DNA of 54,192 nucleotides, taken from Flexistipes sp041694215. GTDB lineage: Bacteria > Chrysiogenota > Deferribacteres > Deferribacterales > Flexistipitaceae. This document shows, in pieces, positions 17,015 to 25,095 of the stretch. Under the pieces are notes generated by a model. The model worked only from the letters and a program-made list of their open reading frames with translations. It did no database searches and was not told where the DNA came from. Position 1 is the stretch's first letter. Every line of letters begins with the position of its first letter. Both the position numbers and the translations under genes were made by a program. The stretch covers positions 1 through 54,192 of the forward strand of contig JASMTO010000075.1 in the NCBI GenBank assembly GCA_041694215.1, written 5' to 3'.

Positions 17015-19126
17015 TTACCGCAAAGACAAACTTATCCTGCCCCTATCCTTGTCCATGTCAATGACCCGCACCGTTACCACTTGTCCAACAGAAACAACGT
17101 CACTAGGATGCTTTATAAACCTCTCCGCAAGCTCAGAAATATGGATAAGCCCGTCATTTTTTAAACCGATATCCACAAATGCCCCGAAATCCACCACATT
17201 GGAAATTTTGCCTGTTAGCTGCATCCCAGGTTTTAAATCTTCTATTTTAAGGACACCCTTTTTAAAAACAAGGGGGTCTACATTATCCCTGATATCCAGA
17301 TCAGGTTTTTGTAAATTATACACAATATCTTCAAAGGTAAATTCCCCAACCCCATATGCCTCTTTGAGCTCATCAAAACGTTTGTCCTTTAGCACAAGGG
17401 GCAATAAATTGGCTTTTTCAACACTGATATTCAGTTTATCCAGCAATAAGTAAACAAATTCATAATTTTCCGGGTGTATAAACATCTTATCCAATGGCTC
17501 AGATCCATCGTAAATTTTCAAAAAACCTGCACATTGCTTAAAAATATCTTCGCCAATCCCGGAAACATTTAACAACTCTGTGCGTGAAGAAAACTTCCGT
17601 TTTTCCTGCCTTAATCTGTAAATTTTTTCAGCCGTGCTTTTGTTTAAGCCTGCAACATATCTTAGCAAAGACGGGCTGGCAGTATTTAAGTCCACACCAA
17701 CGTTGTTAACGACATCCTCCACAACATCATCGAGGGTTTTTCTAAGTAGTTTCTGATTAACATCATGTTGATACATCCCAACCCCTATTGACTTGGGATC
17801 TATTTTCACAAATTCTGATAAAGGATCCTGAACCCTGCGTGCTATAGATATTGCACCCCTAATTGTTACATCAAGATCGGGAAACTCTCTTGCTGCCTCT
17901 TCACTTGCTGAATAAACACTAGCCCCTGCTTCACTAATAATCGTATAGGTAATATCAAGATTTTCTTCTGCAATAACCCTGCCGATAAATTCCTCAACCT
18001 CTCTGCTTCCCGTCCCATTGCCTATGGTAATAATGCTGATTTTGTCCTTTTTTATAATATCAAGAATGGTGTTTTTGCTATCAACATAGTTATTCTGTGG
18101 CTCTGTGGGGTAAATAACGCCATAGCTCATTAAATTACCGTTTTCATCCACAGAAGCAAATTTGCATCCTGTCCTAAAAGCAGGATCTATGCCAAGTATT
18201 CTGCGATTTTTCACCGGCGGTGTTAATAGCAGATTCCTCAAATTCTCTGCAAATATTTTAATTGCCTGCTTTTCAGCCTTACTTTTTAGCTCATTGCGCA
18301 ATTCCAACTCAAGTGAAGGCTCAAGCATTCGTTTTAATGCACCATGCACTGATTTAATAACGAAGCTGTTTAAGACTATTTTTCTATTTTGCAGAATACT
18401 GTAGATACTGTTAACAAGTGCTTCCTCTTCCACCTCGATTTTAACTTTCAATTCTTTTTGGGATTCCCCTCTGAATATAGCCAGAATTCTGTGCTCGGGC
18501 ATATTTTTTACCGGGCAACTAAAATCATAGTAATCCTCGAATTGTCGTGTCTTTTTCTCTTTGGCAGAGCTGTAAAGAATCCCTTTGTGGAAAAATAGCT
18601 CCCTCAGCCTGTTTTTTATTTCGATATCATGGCCTATTTCTTCAATAATAATATCACAGGCCATGGAAACAGCTACATCAACTGCGTTTACATCCTTATC
18701 ATTCATATAATTTTCTGCATGGGAAAATATTTCACTTTCATTCTCACTTGACTTAATAATATCAGCCAGCGGGCCCAGCCCGTTTTCTTTTGCAATTTCC
18801 GCCTTTGTTTTACGTTTCGATTTATATGGCAGGTATAAGTCCTCTACTTCTTTCAATGTGTTGGCATTTAAAATACTTGCTTTTAGCTCTTCGGTTAGTT
18901 TCCCCTTTTCTTCAATTTTCGACAAAACATCATGTTTTCTTTTGTTTAAACTCAAATAATATTCATAATCCTCTAAAATTGCTCTTATTTCCACCTCATC
19001 CATGCCCCCCGTCTGTTCTTTTCGGTAACGGGCTATAAAAGGGACAGTATTGCCAGCTTCATAAAGATTAATAAGGTTTTTAACGTAATAAGATTTTTGT
19101 GAATATTTTTTTAGAAAATCCTGCAT
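17015..19126 (-). CDS. tex: Tex-family S1 RNA-binding transcription accessory protein
   Basis: About 703 residues counting from ATG at 19126 (MQDFLKKYSQKSY); an in-frame ATG at 19141 gives 708 residues but lacks a better ribosome site. The domains run in the Tex order: N-terminal helical LYEAGNTVPFIARYRKEQTGG, YqgF-like RNase H fold (RILGIDPAFRTGCKFASVD), helix-hairpin-helix elements (LLNVSGIGEDIFKQCAGFLKI) and a C-terminal S1 domain (LKPGMQLTGKISNVVDFGAFVDIG). It likely acts on RNA or the transcription complex. It lies upstream of the heptosyltransferase pair on the same strand. Confidence 0.95.
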   Translation of the reverse strand: MQDFLKKYSQKSYYVKNLINLYEAGNTVPFIARYRKEQTGGMDEVEIRAILEDYEYYLSLNKRKHDVLSKIEEKGKLTEELKASILNANTLKEVEDLYLPYKSKRKTKAEIAKENGLGPLADIIKSSENESEIFSHAENYMNDKDVNAVDVAVSMACDIIIEEIGHDIEIKNRLRELFFHKGILYSSAKEKKTRQFEDYYDFSCPVKNMPEHRILAIFRGESQKELKVKIEVEEEALVNSIYSILQNRKIVLNSFVIKSVHGALKRMLEPSLELELRNELKSKAEKQAIKIFAENLRNLLLTPPVKNRRILGIDPAFRTGCKFASVDENGNLMSYGVIYPTEPQNNYVDSKNTILDIIKKDKISIITIGNGTGSREVEEFIGRVIAEENLDITYTIISEAGASVYSASEEAAREFPDLDVTIRGAISIARRVQDPLSEFVKIDPKSIGVGMYQHDVNQKLLRKTLDDVVEDVVNNVGVDLNTASPSLLRYVAGLNKSTAEKIYRLRQEKRKFSSRTELLNVSGIGEDIFKQCAGFLKIYDGSEPLDKMFIHPENYEFVYLLLDKLNISVEKANLLPLVLKDKRFDELKEAYGVGEFTFEDIVYNLQKPDLDIRDNVDPLVFKKGVLKIEDLKPGMQLTGKISNVVDFGAFVDIGLKNDGLIHISELAERFIKHPSDVVSVGQVVTVRVIDMDKDRGRISLSLR

Positions 19127-19236
19127 CACCAGCACCCACATTTATATTTTAGAAAACGTTCTTACATTAAATTCATGCGAATGTCGAGATTTTTAGGGGT
19201 TTATCTTAGAAAGGGATTGCAAATAGCAGGAAGTGG

Positions 19237-19746
19237 CTAATAATCGCCTTCTGCAATTCGCTTTTTTATTCGTTTTTTTATCATGTCACGCTTTAAAGAG
19301 CTCAATCTATCAATAAACAGAATCCCATCAAGGTGATCCACTTCATGCTGAATTACGCGTGCTTTCAACCCTGTGGCTTCCTCCACATATTCATTACCAT
19401 TTTCATCAACGTATCTATACTTAATCCACTCAGCTCGTTTAACATCTGCATACTCCCCCGGGATACTGAGGCATCCTTCCTCACCAGACTGCTCCCCTTC
19501 ATACTCTAAAACTTCTGGGTTAATAAGCTTTTCCAGTTTTGGGGGCTCATCTTCCGGAGTAATATCTATTACCACCAGCCTTTTGTCTATACCAATCTGC
19601 GGCGCTGCCAATCCCACGCCCGGAGCATTATACATAGTCTCAGCCATGTCATCTAATTGTTTTAATATATCTTCACTCACATTCTCAACAAACATGGTCT
19701 TTTTTCTAAGTGTTTTATCAGGAAACTTTACTATACTTCGTATCAT
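19237..19746 (-). CDS. def: Peptide deformylase
   Basis: 169 residues from the ATG at 19746 (MIRSIVKFPD), with GGAG ending 6 bases upstream; longer in-frame starts at 19752 and 19758 (TTG) are on or next to the ribosome site. The three motifs are present: GVGLAAPQIG, EEGCLSIPG (Cys metal ligand) and QHEVDHLDG (HExxH). It removes the N-formyl group from nascent proteins with a bound Fe(II)/Zn(II). It lies between the DUF721 gene and tex in the same block. Confidence 0.96.
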   Translation of the reverse strand: MIRSIVKFPDKTLRKKTMFVENVSEDILKQLDDMAETMYNAPGVGLAAPQIGIDKRLVVIDITPEDEPPKLEKLINPEVLEYEGEQSGEEGCLSIPGEYADVKRAEWIKYRYVDENGNEYVEEATGLKARVIQHEVDHLDGILFIDRLSSLKRDMIKKRIKKRIAEGDY

Positions 19747-19783
19747 TTTCATCTCCAAACAAAAAAATATGCATTATTTAGAA

Positions 19784-20221
19784 TTATTCAAGAAAAAAGT
19801 CTCTTAATGAATACCTCTCGAAATAGGACGTTAGTGCCTTTTTATATGATTGCCTTAGCGAGTCATCTTTTATAAAACTGGAAAATCTGTCCACAAACAC
19901 CATTTCCCTTTCAGTTACCTTCCGTTTGTAAAATCTTTTGTCATGGGAAAGGGGCTTAAATTTATGCACAAACTTTATATCGCTGACATCTGCTCCTTCA
20001 GATTTTAGTTTACTTATTATGTCCTGCTTTAGAAATGAAAGTTCCTGAATCCAGATGTTGTCAAAAACAGCAACGGTTAAAATTTCCCCGTCAAATTTAA
20101 TAGGTCTGGAAACGTTCCAGACTTTTTCACCAACTATCTTTTTATAAGTAGAGCTCAATTTAATTGTCCAAGAAACATTTTCAGGAAGATATTCTGATAT
20201 AATATTGCCTAACTTTTCCAT
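19784..20221 (-). CDS. DUF721 family protein (DciA-like)
   Basis: 145 residues. It has the DUF721 pattern: an initial helix, then TYKKIVGEKVWNVSRPIKFDGEILTVAVFDNIWIQELSFLKQDI. The C-terminal 70 residues are basic and helical. DciA-type members of this family load replicative helicase in many bacteria lacking DnaC; that function is an inference here. It begins 3 bases after the obgE stop and ends upstream of def. Confidence 0.75.
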   Translation of the reverse strand: MEKLGNIISEYLPENVSWTIKLSSTYKKIVGEKVWNVSRPIKFDGEILTVAVFDNIWIQELSFLKQDIISKLKSEGADVSDIKFVHKFKPLSHDKRFYKRKVTEREMVFVDRFSSFIKDDSLRQSYKKALTSYFERYSLRDFFLE

Positions 20222-20223
20222 GA

Positions 20224-21231
20224 TTACTCCGAATTCTGCAACTTTTCTAATGTTATCCAGATTGCTTGCAACAATTCATCAATACCTTCACCTGTCACTG
20301 ATGAAATAAAAAATAAGCGCTTATTATAATTTGAAAAGATATATTCTCTAAATTCTTTAAGGTTTGTATTTATTCTAGCATCAATTTTCGTTGCCACTAC
20401 AATTTCTTCCTTGTCACTCAGTTTTTCAGAGTACAAAAGCAACTCTTTGCGTATAGTTTCGTATCTGTCTATCATGGATGATTCTTCGGAAGAATCCACG
20501 AAGTGAAGAAAAATTTTTGTTCTTTCTATATGTTTCAAAAACCTTATCCCCAAACCGGTATTATCATGTGCTCCTTCTATAAGCCCTGGCATATCGGCAA
20601 CCACAAAAGATCCCCCGGTTTTATTTTTCACCACCCCCAGATTAGGGGTAATCGTTGTAAAAGGGTAGTCAGCTATTTTGGGTTTAGCTGCTGAAACTAC
20701 AGAAATAAAAGTGGATTTACCTGTGTTGGGAAAACCTACCACCCCCACATCAGCAATTAACTTTAGCTCTAAAAACAGCCTTCTTTCCTCACCTTTTTTC
20801 CCCTCCTCAGCAATCCTGGGTGCCCGCTGTGTGGAGCTTACAAAAGACATATTCCCTCTGCCCCCCCTACCACCTTCAGCAACCAGTAATCTTTGACCAT
20901 CTGAAGTTATATCACCAAGGACATCACCAGTATCAGCATCCTTTACAATTGTTCCTAACGGTACTGTTATTTCCAAATCCTTCCCTTTTCTGCCGTGCAT
21001 GTCTTTGCCTTTGCCATGCTCTCCTCGTTCTGCAGAATAGTTTGTCATATAGTTTAGATCCAGCAAAGTGTATTTGGACTGATCGCCTACTAGAAAAATA
21101 CTACCACCATCACCGCCATTACCGCCGTCCGGTCCTCCACGGGGGACGTACTTTTCACGTCTGAAACTTATGCACCCTTTGCCGCCGTCTCCGGCTTTAA
21201 CATTAATTGTGATAGTATCAAGAAATTTCAT
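20224..21231 (-). CDS. obgE: GTPase Obg/CgtA
   Basis: 335 residues. The N-terminal glycine-rich Obg fold (about 1-158) is FLDTITINVKAGDGGKGCISFRREKYVPRGGPDGGNGG with repeated GG segments. The G domain follows with GFPNTGKST (G1), DMPGLIEGA (G3) and TKID (G4). The C-terminal OCT domain is absent, which is a common variation. It binds GDP/GTP and 50S subunits and acts in ribosome assembly and stress control. It is part of rplU-rpmA-obgE, the usual arrangement. Confidence 0.96.
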   Translation of the reverse strand: MKFLDTITINVKAGDGGKGCISFRREKYVPRGGPDGGNGGDGGSIFLVGDQSKYTLLDLNYMTNYSAERGEHGKGKDMHGRKGKDLEITVPLGTIVKDADTGDVLGDITSDGQRLLVAEGGRGGRGNMSFVSSTQRAPRIAEEGKKGEERRLFLELKLIADVGVVGFPNTGKSTFISVVSAAKPKIADYPFTTITPNLGVVKNKTGGSFVVADMPGLIEGAHDNTGLGIRFLKHIERTKIFLHFVDSSEESSMIDRYETIRKELLLYSEKLSDKEEIVVATKIDARINTNLKEFREYIFSNYNKRLFFISSVTGEGIDELLQAIWITLEKLQNSE

Positions 21232-21243
21232 AAGAAAGAAATC

Positions 21244-21268
21244 GGCCTCCAGGAGGAAATAGGAGGCC
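21244..21268 (-). terminator. GGCCTCC hairpin between rpmA and obgE (attenuator-like or RBS-masking)
   Basis: GGCCTCC at 21244-21250 and GGAGGCC at 21262-21268 form a 7-bp perfect stem. In minus orientation it lies 12 bases before the obgE ATG and contains the only GGAGG available as a ribosome site, at an unusually long 14-base distance. No U-run follows, so full termination is unlikely. Whether it limits obgE translation is inference. Confidence 0.45.
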
Positions 21269-21280
21269 TACCTTAAAAAA

Positions 21281-21544
21281 CTAAACACGTTTTTCTTCTA
21301 AAACAGATATAAATTTCCCTTTTCTGCCTTTATTTTCAAATTGGACATAACCATCCTGAAGGGCAAAAATCGTGTAGTCTTTGCCAAGGCCTACATTTCT
21401 TCCGGGCTTAAATCGTGTACCCCTTTGTCTGACAATTATATTGCCGGCCTTAACATGCTCACCGCCAAAACGTTTAACACCTAAACGCTTACTCTCACTG
21501 TCCCTGCCGTTTCTCGTACTACCGCCAGCTTTTTTATGAGCCAT
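21281..21544 (-). CDS. rpmA: 50S ribosomal protein L27
   Basis: 87 residues; the canonical L27 start MAHKKAGGSTRNGRDSESKR, then LGVKRFGGEHVKAGNIIVRQRGT and GRNVGLGKDYTIFALQDG. Its N-terminal tail reaches the peptidyl transferase centre. It follows rplU by 9 bases with a GGAGGCTG ribosome site. Confidence 0.99.
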   Translation of the reverse strand: MAHKKAGGSTRNGRDSESKRLGVKRFGGEHVKAGNIIVRQRGTRFKPGRNVGLGKDYTIFALQDGYVQFENKGRKGKFISVLEEKRV

Positions 21545-21553
21545 AACAGCCTC

Positions 21554-21868
21554 CTAATTAATCGTTATTGCATTTATCTTCAATTTTGTAAGGTACTGCC
21601 TGTGGCCGTATTTTCTTTTATAATCCTTTTTCGGTTTTCTCTTAAATACGACTACCTTTTTTCCCCTGATTTGATCCACAACCTCTGCCTCAACAGAAGC
21701 ATTCTCAACATAAGGATCGCCAACATTTAATTTACTATCATCAGATACGGCCAGAATGTTCTTCAATTGTATGGTACCACCTTTTTCCGCATCTATCTTC
21801 TCAACATCGATTATATCTCCCGGCTTCACCGTGTACTGCTTGCCACCGGTTTTTAAAATTGCAAACAT
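21554..21868 (-). CDS. rplU: 50S ribosomal protein L21
   Basis: 104 residues from the ATG at 21868 (MFAILKTGGKQYTVKPGDIID), chosen because GGAGGTGGAG lies directly upstream; a frame extending another 10 codons upstream is ignored. The C-terminus KKDYKRKYGHRQYLTKLKINAI is the RNA-binding end of L21. It is the first gene of the minus-strand L21-L27-Obg run, transcribed from the promoter at 21936-21964. Confidence 0.98.
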   Translation of the reverse strand: MFAILKTGGKQYTVKPGDIIDVEKIDAEKGGTIQLKNILAVSDDSKLNVGDPYVENASVEAEVVDQIRGKKVVVFKRKPKKDYKRKYGHRQYLTKLKINAITIN

Positions 21869-21935
21869 TTTCTCCACCTCCGCTGTTCTTAAACACAAAT
21901 AGAGGGCACAAAGCCACTAACGTATAAGGACAAAC

Positions 21936-21964
21936 TTTATAGCAATATGAATTTATAAAGTCAA
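21936..21964 (-). promoter_or_regulatory. Sigma70-type promoter of rplU
   Basis: On the minus strand TTGACT, a 17-base spacer, then TATAAA. The start of transcription would be near 21929, giving a leader of about 60 bases before the rplU ATG. Confidence 0.7.
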
Positions 21965-22288
21965 TAAAAACTTGAAGCAAATCATAAGTTTTTATCAAAA
22001 AAAGCTTCCTAAGACATATTGCCATTTTGCACCTTCAATCCTCTGTAACATTATATAACCATTTTTCCTTTTTTAAGCATGCATAAAACAACTTAACATC
22101 TATCCTACGCATTTTGCGGATTAAATTGTATGTTACTCATATTCACTAGTCTAAAAAAGTGGTGTTCGAAGCAGTACTTCCTTCGATACGTCCGTAGACA
22201 GAGAAAATATGTGAGACAAAAAATATTATTCACTTAATTATTTTTATAAAGAAAGATATTTATTGCAATTTTCATAATAATATTATTA
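21965..22288. other. Divergent intergenic region without a gene
   Basis: About 320 bp between the rplU promoter and the glutamate synthase promoter. It contains a hairpin TCGAAG/CTTCGA at 22166-22186 and poly-A/T stretches but no plausible open frame, no NtrC-type -24/-12 element that I can see, and no tRNA. Confidence 0.4.
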
Positions 22289-22317
22289 TTGACAAGTATT
22301 GCGTATTATATTATTAG
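22289..22317 (+). promoter_or_regulatory. Putative promoter of the split glutamate synthase operon
   Basis: TTGACA at 22289-22294, a 17-base spacer, then TATTAG at 22312-22317. A start near 22324 leaves about 23 bases before the ATG, including a CGGAGG ribosome site. Confidence 0.5.
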
Positions 22318-22346
22318 GTAAAAAGTAGTAAACGGAGGTTTTTATT

Positions 22347-23453
22347 ATGTGCAGAATAGGAGCTATTAAGTCTAAAAACTATATTCAACCAAAAACAGCC
22401 CTTCAATTAATGAGATCACAGCAAAAAGGTCATGATAACTCAGGCTTTGCAATGGTAATGCAAGATTTGGGGGGAGTATTTGAAAAATACAAAGGGCTTC
22501 CCATACTTTCCATGGCCTGTACTGATGACGGAATTAAAATTGCTGAAGATATCCTTCACAAAGAAGGTTTTGCAAGGGTATTCCAATGGGCACCACAAGT
22601 TTTCCCCAGGAAGGGTCTTAAAATAGAACCTATGCCAAACTACGTGTTTCAAGTTTATCAGTTTCCAAAACTATATAAATATGCCCCTGAAAACGAAAAG
22701 GAAGAGCTACTCGTGGAAATGAGGCTTAAAATACGAAGTGCTCTGGATGAATTGGATGAAGGCTTTATCTATTCCTTCTGGCCTGACGTTGTTACGTTAA
22801 AAGAAATAGGGGATCCTTCGGATATAGGAGAATATTTTGATTTATGGAGTGAAAACAAAGACTTTTCCGCAAAAATAATCAGTGCTCAGTGCAGACAAAA
22901 CACCAATTACGACATTGTACGTTATGCTGCGCATCCATTTTTTCTTCAAGGATATACAGCAATGGCAAACGGGGAAAACACTTTTTATGAAAAAAATAAA
23001 AATTTTCAAAAAAATCTTTACAAAGGATATCTGGGTTTTGAGTCAGACTCCCAATGTTTTTTATATACCCTTCACTATGTGCACAAAGTTTTAAACTGGC
23101 CTTTAATTTACTACAAACACACCATCACACCCTTATCCTTTGAAGAAATTGACCAAAGAAAAGACAGTGCAGTACTTTCAAAGATAAGATCGTCACTGGC
23201 AAACCTGGAAATCAACGGTCCCAACACAATAATAGGCGTGCTGCCTGACGGCAGTATTTTTAACTGCTGCGACTCCAAAAAACTAAGACCGGTAGTTGTG
23301 GGAAAAAATGAAGATACCGTTATTATTACCTCTGAAGTAACCGGACTCAATGATGTAATGCCTGAAAGAAACTGGGAAGAGGATATATACACTCATGAGC
23401 GGGAAATGATTTATGTAAACAATGACTTAGAGGTGCAAAGATGGCATCAGTAA
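22347..23453 (+). CDS. Split glutamate synthase, class II glutamine amidotransferase subunit
   Basis: 368 residues. MCRIGAIKSKNY gives an N-terminal Cys after Met removal, and the domain continues with QQKGHDNSGFAMV, as in the GltB/GlxB amidotransferase domain. It corresponds to domain 1 of bacterial GltB, here as a separate protein. It should hydrolyse glutamine and pass ammonia to the FMN subunit encoded next. The ATG is preceded by CGGAGG. The stop overlaps the following start by 13 bases. Confidence 0.85.
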   Translation: MCRIGAIKSKNYIQPKTALQLMRSQQKGHDNSGFAMVMQDLGGVFEKYKGLPILSMACTDDGIKIAEDILHKEGFARVFQWAPQVFPRKGLKIEPMPNYVFQVYQFPKLYKYAPENEKEELLVEMRLKIRSALDELDEGFIYSFWPDVVTLKEIGDPSDIGEYFDLWSENKDFSAKIISAQCRQNTNYDIVRYAAHPFFLQGYTAMANGENTFYEKNKNFQKNLYKGYLGFESDSQCFLYTLHYVHKVLNWPLIYYKHTITPLSFEEIDQRKDSAVLSKIRSSLANLEINGPNTIIGVLPDGSIFNCCDSKKLRPVVVGKNEDTVIITSEVTGLNDVMPERNWEEDIYTHEREMIYVNNDLEVQRWHQ

Positions 23454-25084
23454 AAGTAAACGAACTAGCAAAAGACGATCTTAATTGGCGCATAGAATAT
23501 GATAGTAGCCGGTGCACAATGTGTGGAAGCTGCATTGCTTCATGCCCCTTCGGTGCAATACATGCAAAAGTGGAAAAAAGAAGGAAAGTAGTAAGTGAAG
23601 ATATTACTCCTAATCCAAAAGTTATATTTCAGACTGTGCCTGTAATTTCCCAGACCATTGATGAATATATGTTCTGCAGAGGGTGTGGTGTATGCGAAAG
23701 GGTATGTCCTAATGAAGCCATTAGACCTGTCAGAAATTCCGATGCCAGATTTGGAATAAAATACAGAGGCGCTCTTGCAGACCCCTTCAAAAGAGGAGGA
23801 CGATCAAATCTTGAAACGGACGGCAGAACACTTGACAAAATAAAAGTTGGCCGCATTTCCCAGATGACCGACCCATCGCTGGATGCCCAAAGACATACAT
23901 TTGATATACTTTCTCCTTTCGGACGGACACTTCCTGCCGGGGAAATACCATTCAGCATAAGTAAAGACGGCACGTTAACCTTTACAGGTGATGCACCACC
24001 TATAAATTGGATTTATCCTATTATAATAGGGGATATGTCCATAGGAGCTTTGTCTTGGAGAGTTTGGGAGGCAATTGCCATAGCCACGGCATACCTGAAT
24101 GAAGAATGCTCAATTCCCATCAGGATGTGTTCCGGAGAAGGGGGTATACCCCAGAAACTTTTAAAATCCAGATTTCTTAAATATACAATATTACAAATCG
24201 CATCAGGACATTTCGGATGGAATAGAATAATAAATGCAATGCCTGAAATGGTGGAAAATCCTGCGGGTATATTGATAAAAATAGGTCAAGGCGCAAAGCC
24301 TGGTGACGGTGGACTGCTTCAGGCCAAAAAAGTGGCAAAGCATATCCAGGAGATCAGAGGAGTACCTAAAGCAGATCTTTTGAGCCCTCCCAATCATCAG
24401 GGGCTATATTCAATAGAAGAAAGTGTACAAAAGATGTTTCTCTCAATGAATGCAGCCTTTAAATTTAATGTGCCTGTGGCAATAAAGGTAGCCGCAAGCT
24501 CAACCAGTGTCTCAGTATACAATAATTTACTGCGGGATCCATACAATATAGTGGGAGGATTTTTTCTGGACGGTATAGACGGTGGCACAGCTGCTGCTCA
24601 CGAGATTTCACTGGATCATACCGGACATCCTGCTATTTCCAAACTCAGAGATTGTTATCATGCCGCTGTACATCAGGGTAAGCAAAATCAGATTCCGTTA
24701 TGGGCTGCAGGAGGCATGGGTAAAACGGGCAATCTGGCCTCAGATGCCTTTAAAATGATATGTCTTGGTGCCAACGGCGTTTTCACCGGAAAACTTATCA
24801 TTCAGCTGGCAGGCTGCTTAGGCAATGATCGGGGTAAGTGCAATGCCTGCAACACTGGGTTGTGCCCTGTCGGCATATGTACTCAGAATCCGCTATTGGT
24901 AAAAAGGTTGGATGTGGATAAAGTTGCAGAAAATATTGTCAACTATTTTCTGTCCGTAGACCATGAAATGAAAAAGCTGCTTGCCCCCATAGGTAACAGT
25001 ACCCTGCCAGTGGGAAGATCGGACGCACTAATTTCCACAGATAAAAATGTGGCTGACAGATTAAGTATTCAGTATGCATGTTAA
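23441..25084 (+). CDS. Split glutamate synthase, FMN/synthase subunit with ferredoxin domain
   Basis: 547 residues. It opens with two 4Fe-4S motifs, CTMCGSCIASCPFGAI and CRGCGVCERVCPNEAI (about 27-95), then the glutamate synthase TIM barrel with RMCSGEGGIPQKLL, GQGAKPGDGGLL and DGIDGGTAAAHE. The 3Fe-4S site is CNACNTGLCPVGICTQ, the canonical C-x5-CPVGI arrangement. It forms glutamate from 2-oxoglutarate and ammonia using electrons delivered through the next protein. Its ATG is inside the previous gene, preceded by AGGTG; its stop overlaps the following ORF. Confidence 0.92.
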   Translation: MASVKVNELAKDDLNWRIEYDSSRCTMCGSCIASCPFGAIHAKVEKRRKVVSEDITPNPKVIFQTVPVISQTIDEYMFCRGCGVCERVCPNEAIRPVRNSDARFGIKYRGALADPFKRGGRSNLETDGRTLDKIKVGRISQMTDPSLDAQRHTFDILSPFGRTLPAGEIPFSISKDGTLTFTGDAPPINWIYPIIIGDMSIGALSWRVWEAIAIATAYLNEECSIPIRMCSGEGGIPQKLLKSRFLKYTILQIASGHFGWNRIINAMPEMVENPAGILIKIGQGAKPGDGGLLQAKKVAKHIQEIRGVPKADLLSPPNHQGLYSIEESVQKMFLSMNAAFKFNVPVAIKVAASSTSVSVYNNLLRDPYNIVGGFFLDGIDGGTAAAHEISLDHTGHPAISKLRDCYHAAVHQGKQNQIPLWAAGGMGKTGNLASDAFKMICLGANGVFTGKLIIQLAGCLGNDRGKCNACNTGLCPVGICTQNPLLVKRLDVDKVAENIVNYFLSVDHEMKKLLAPIGNSTLPVGRSDALISTDKNVADRLSIQYAC

Positions 25085-25095
25085 AGGTGTCTATT

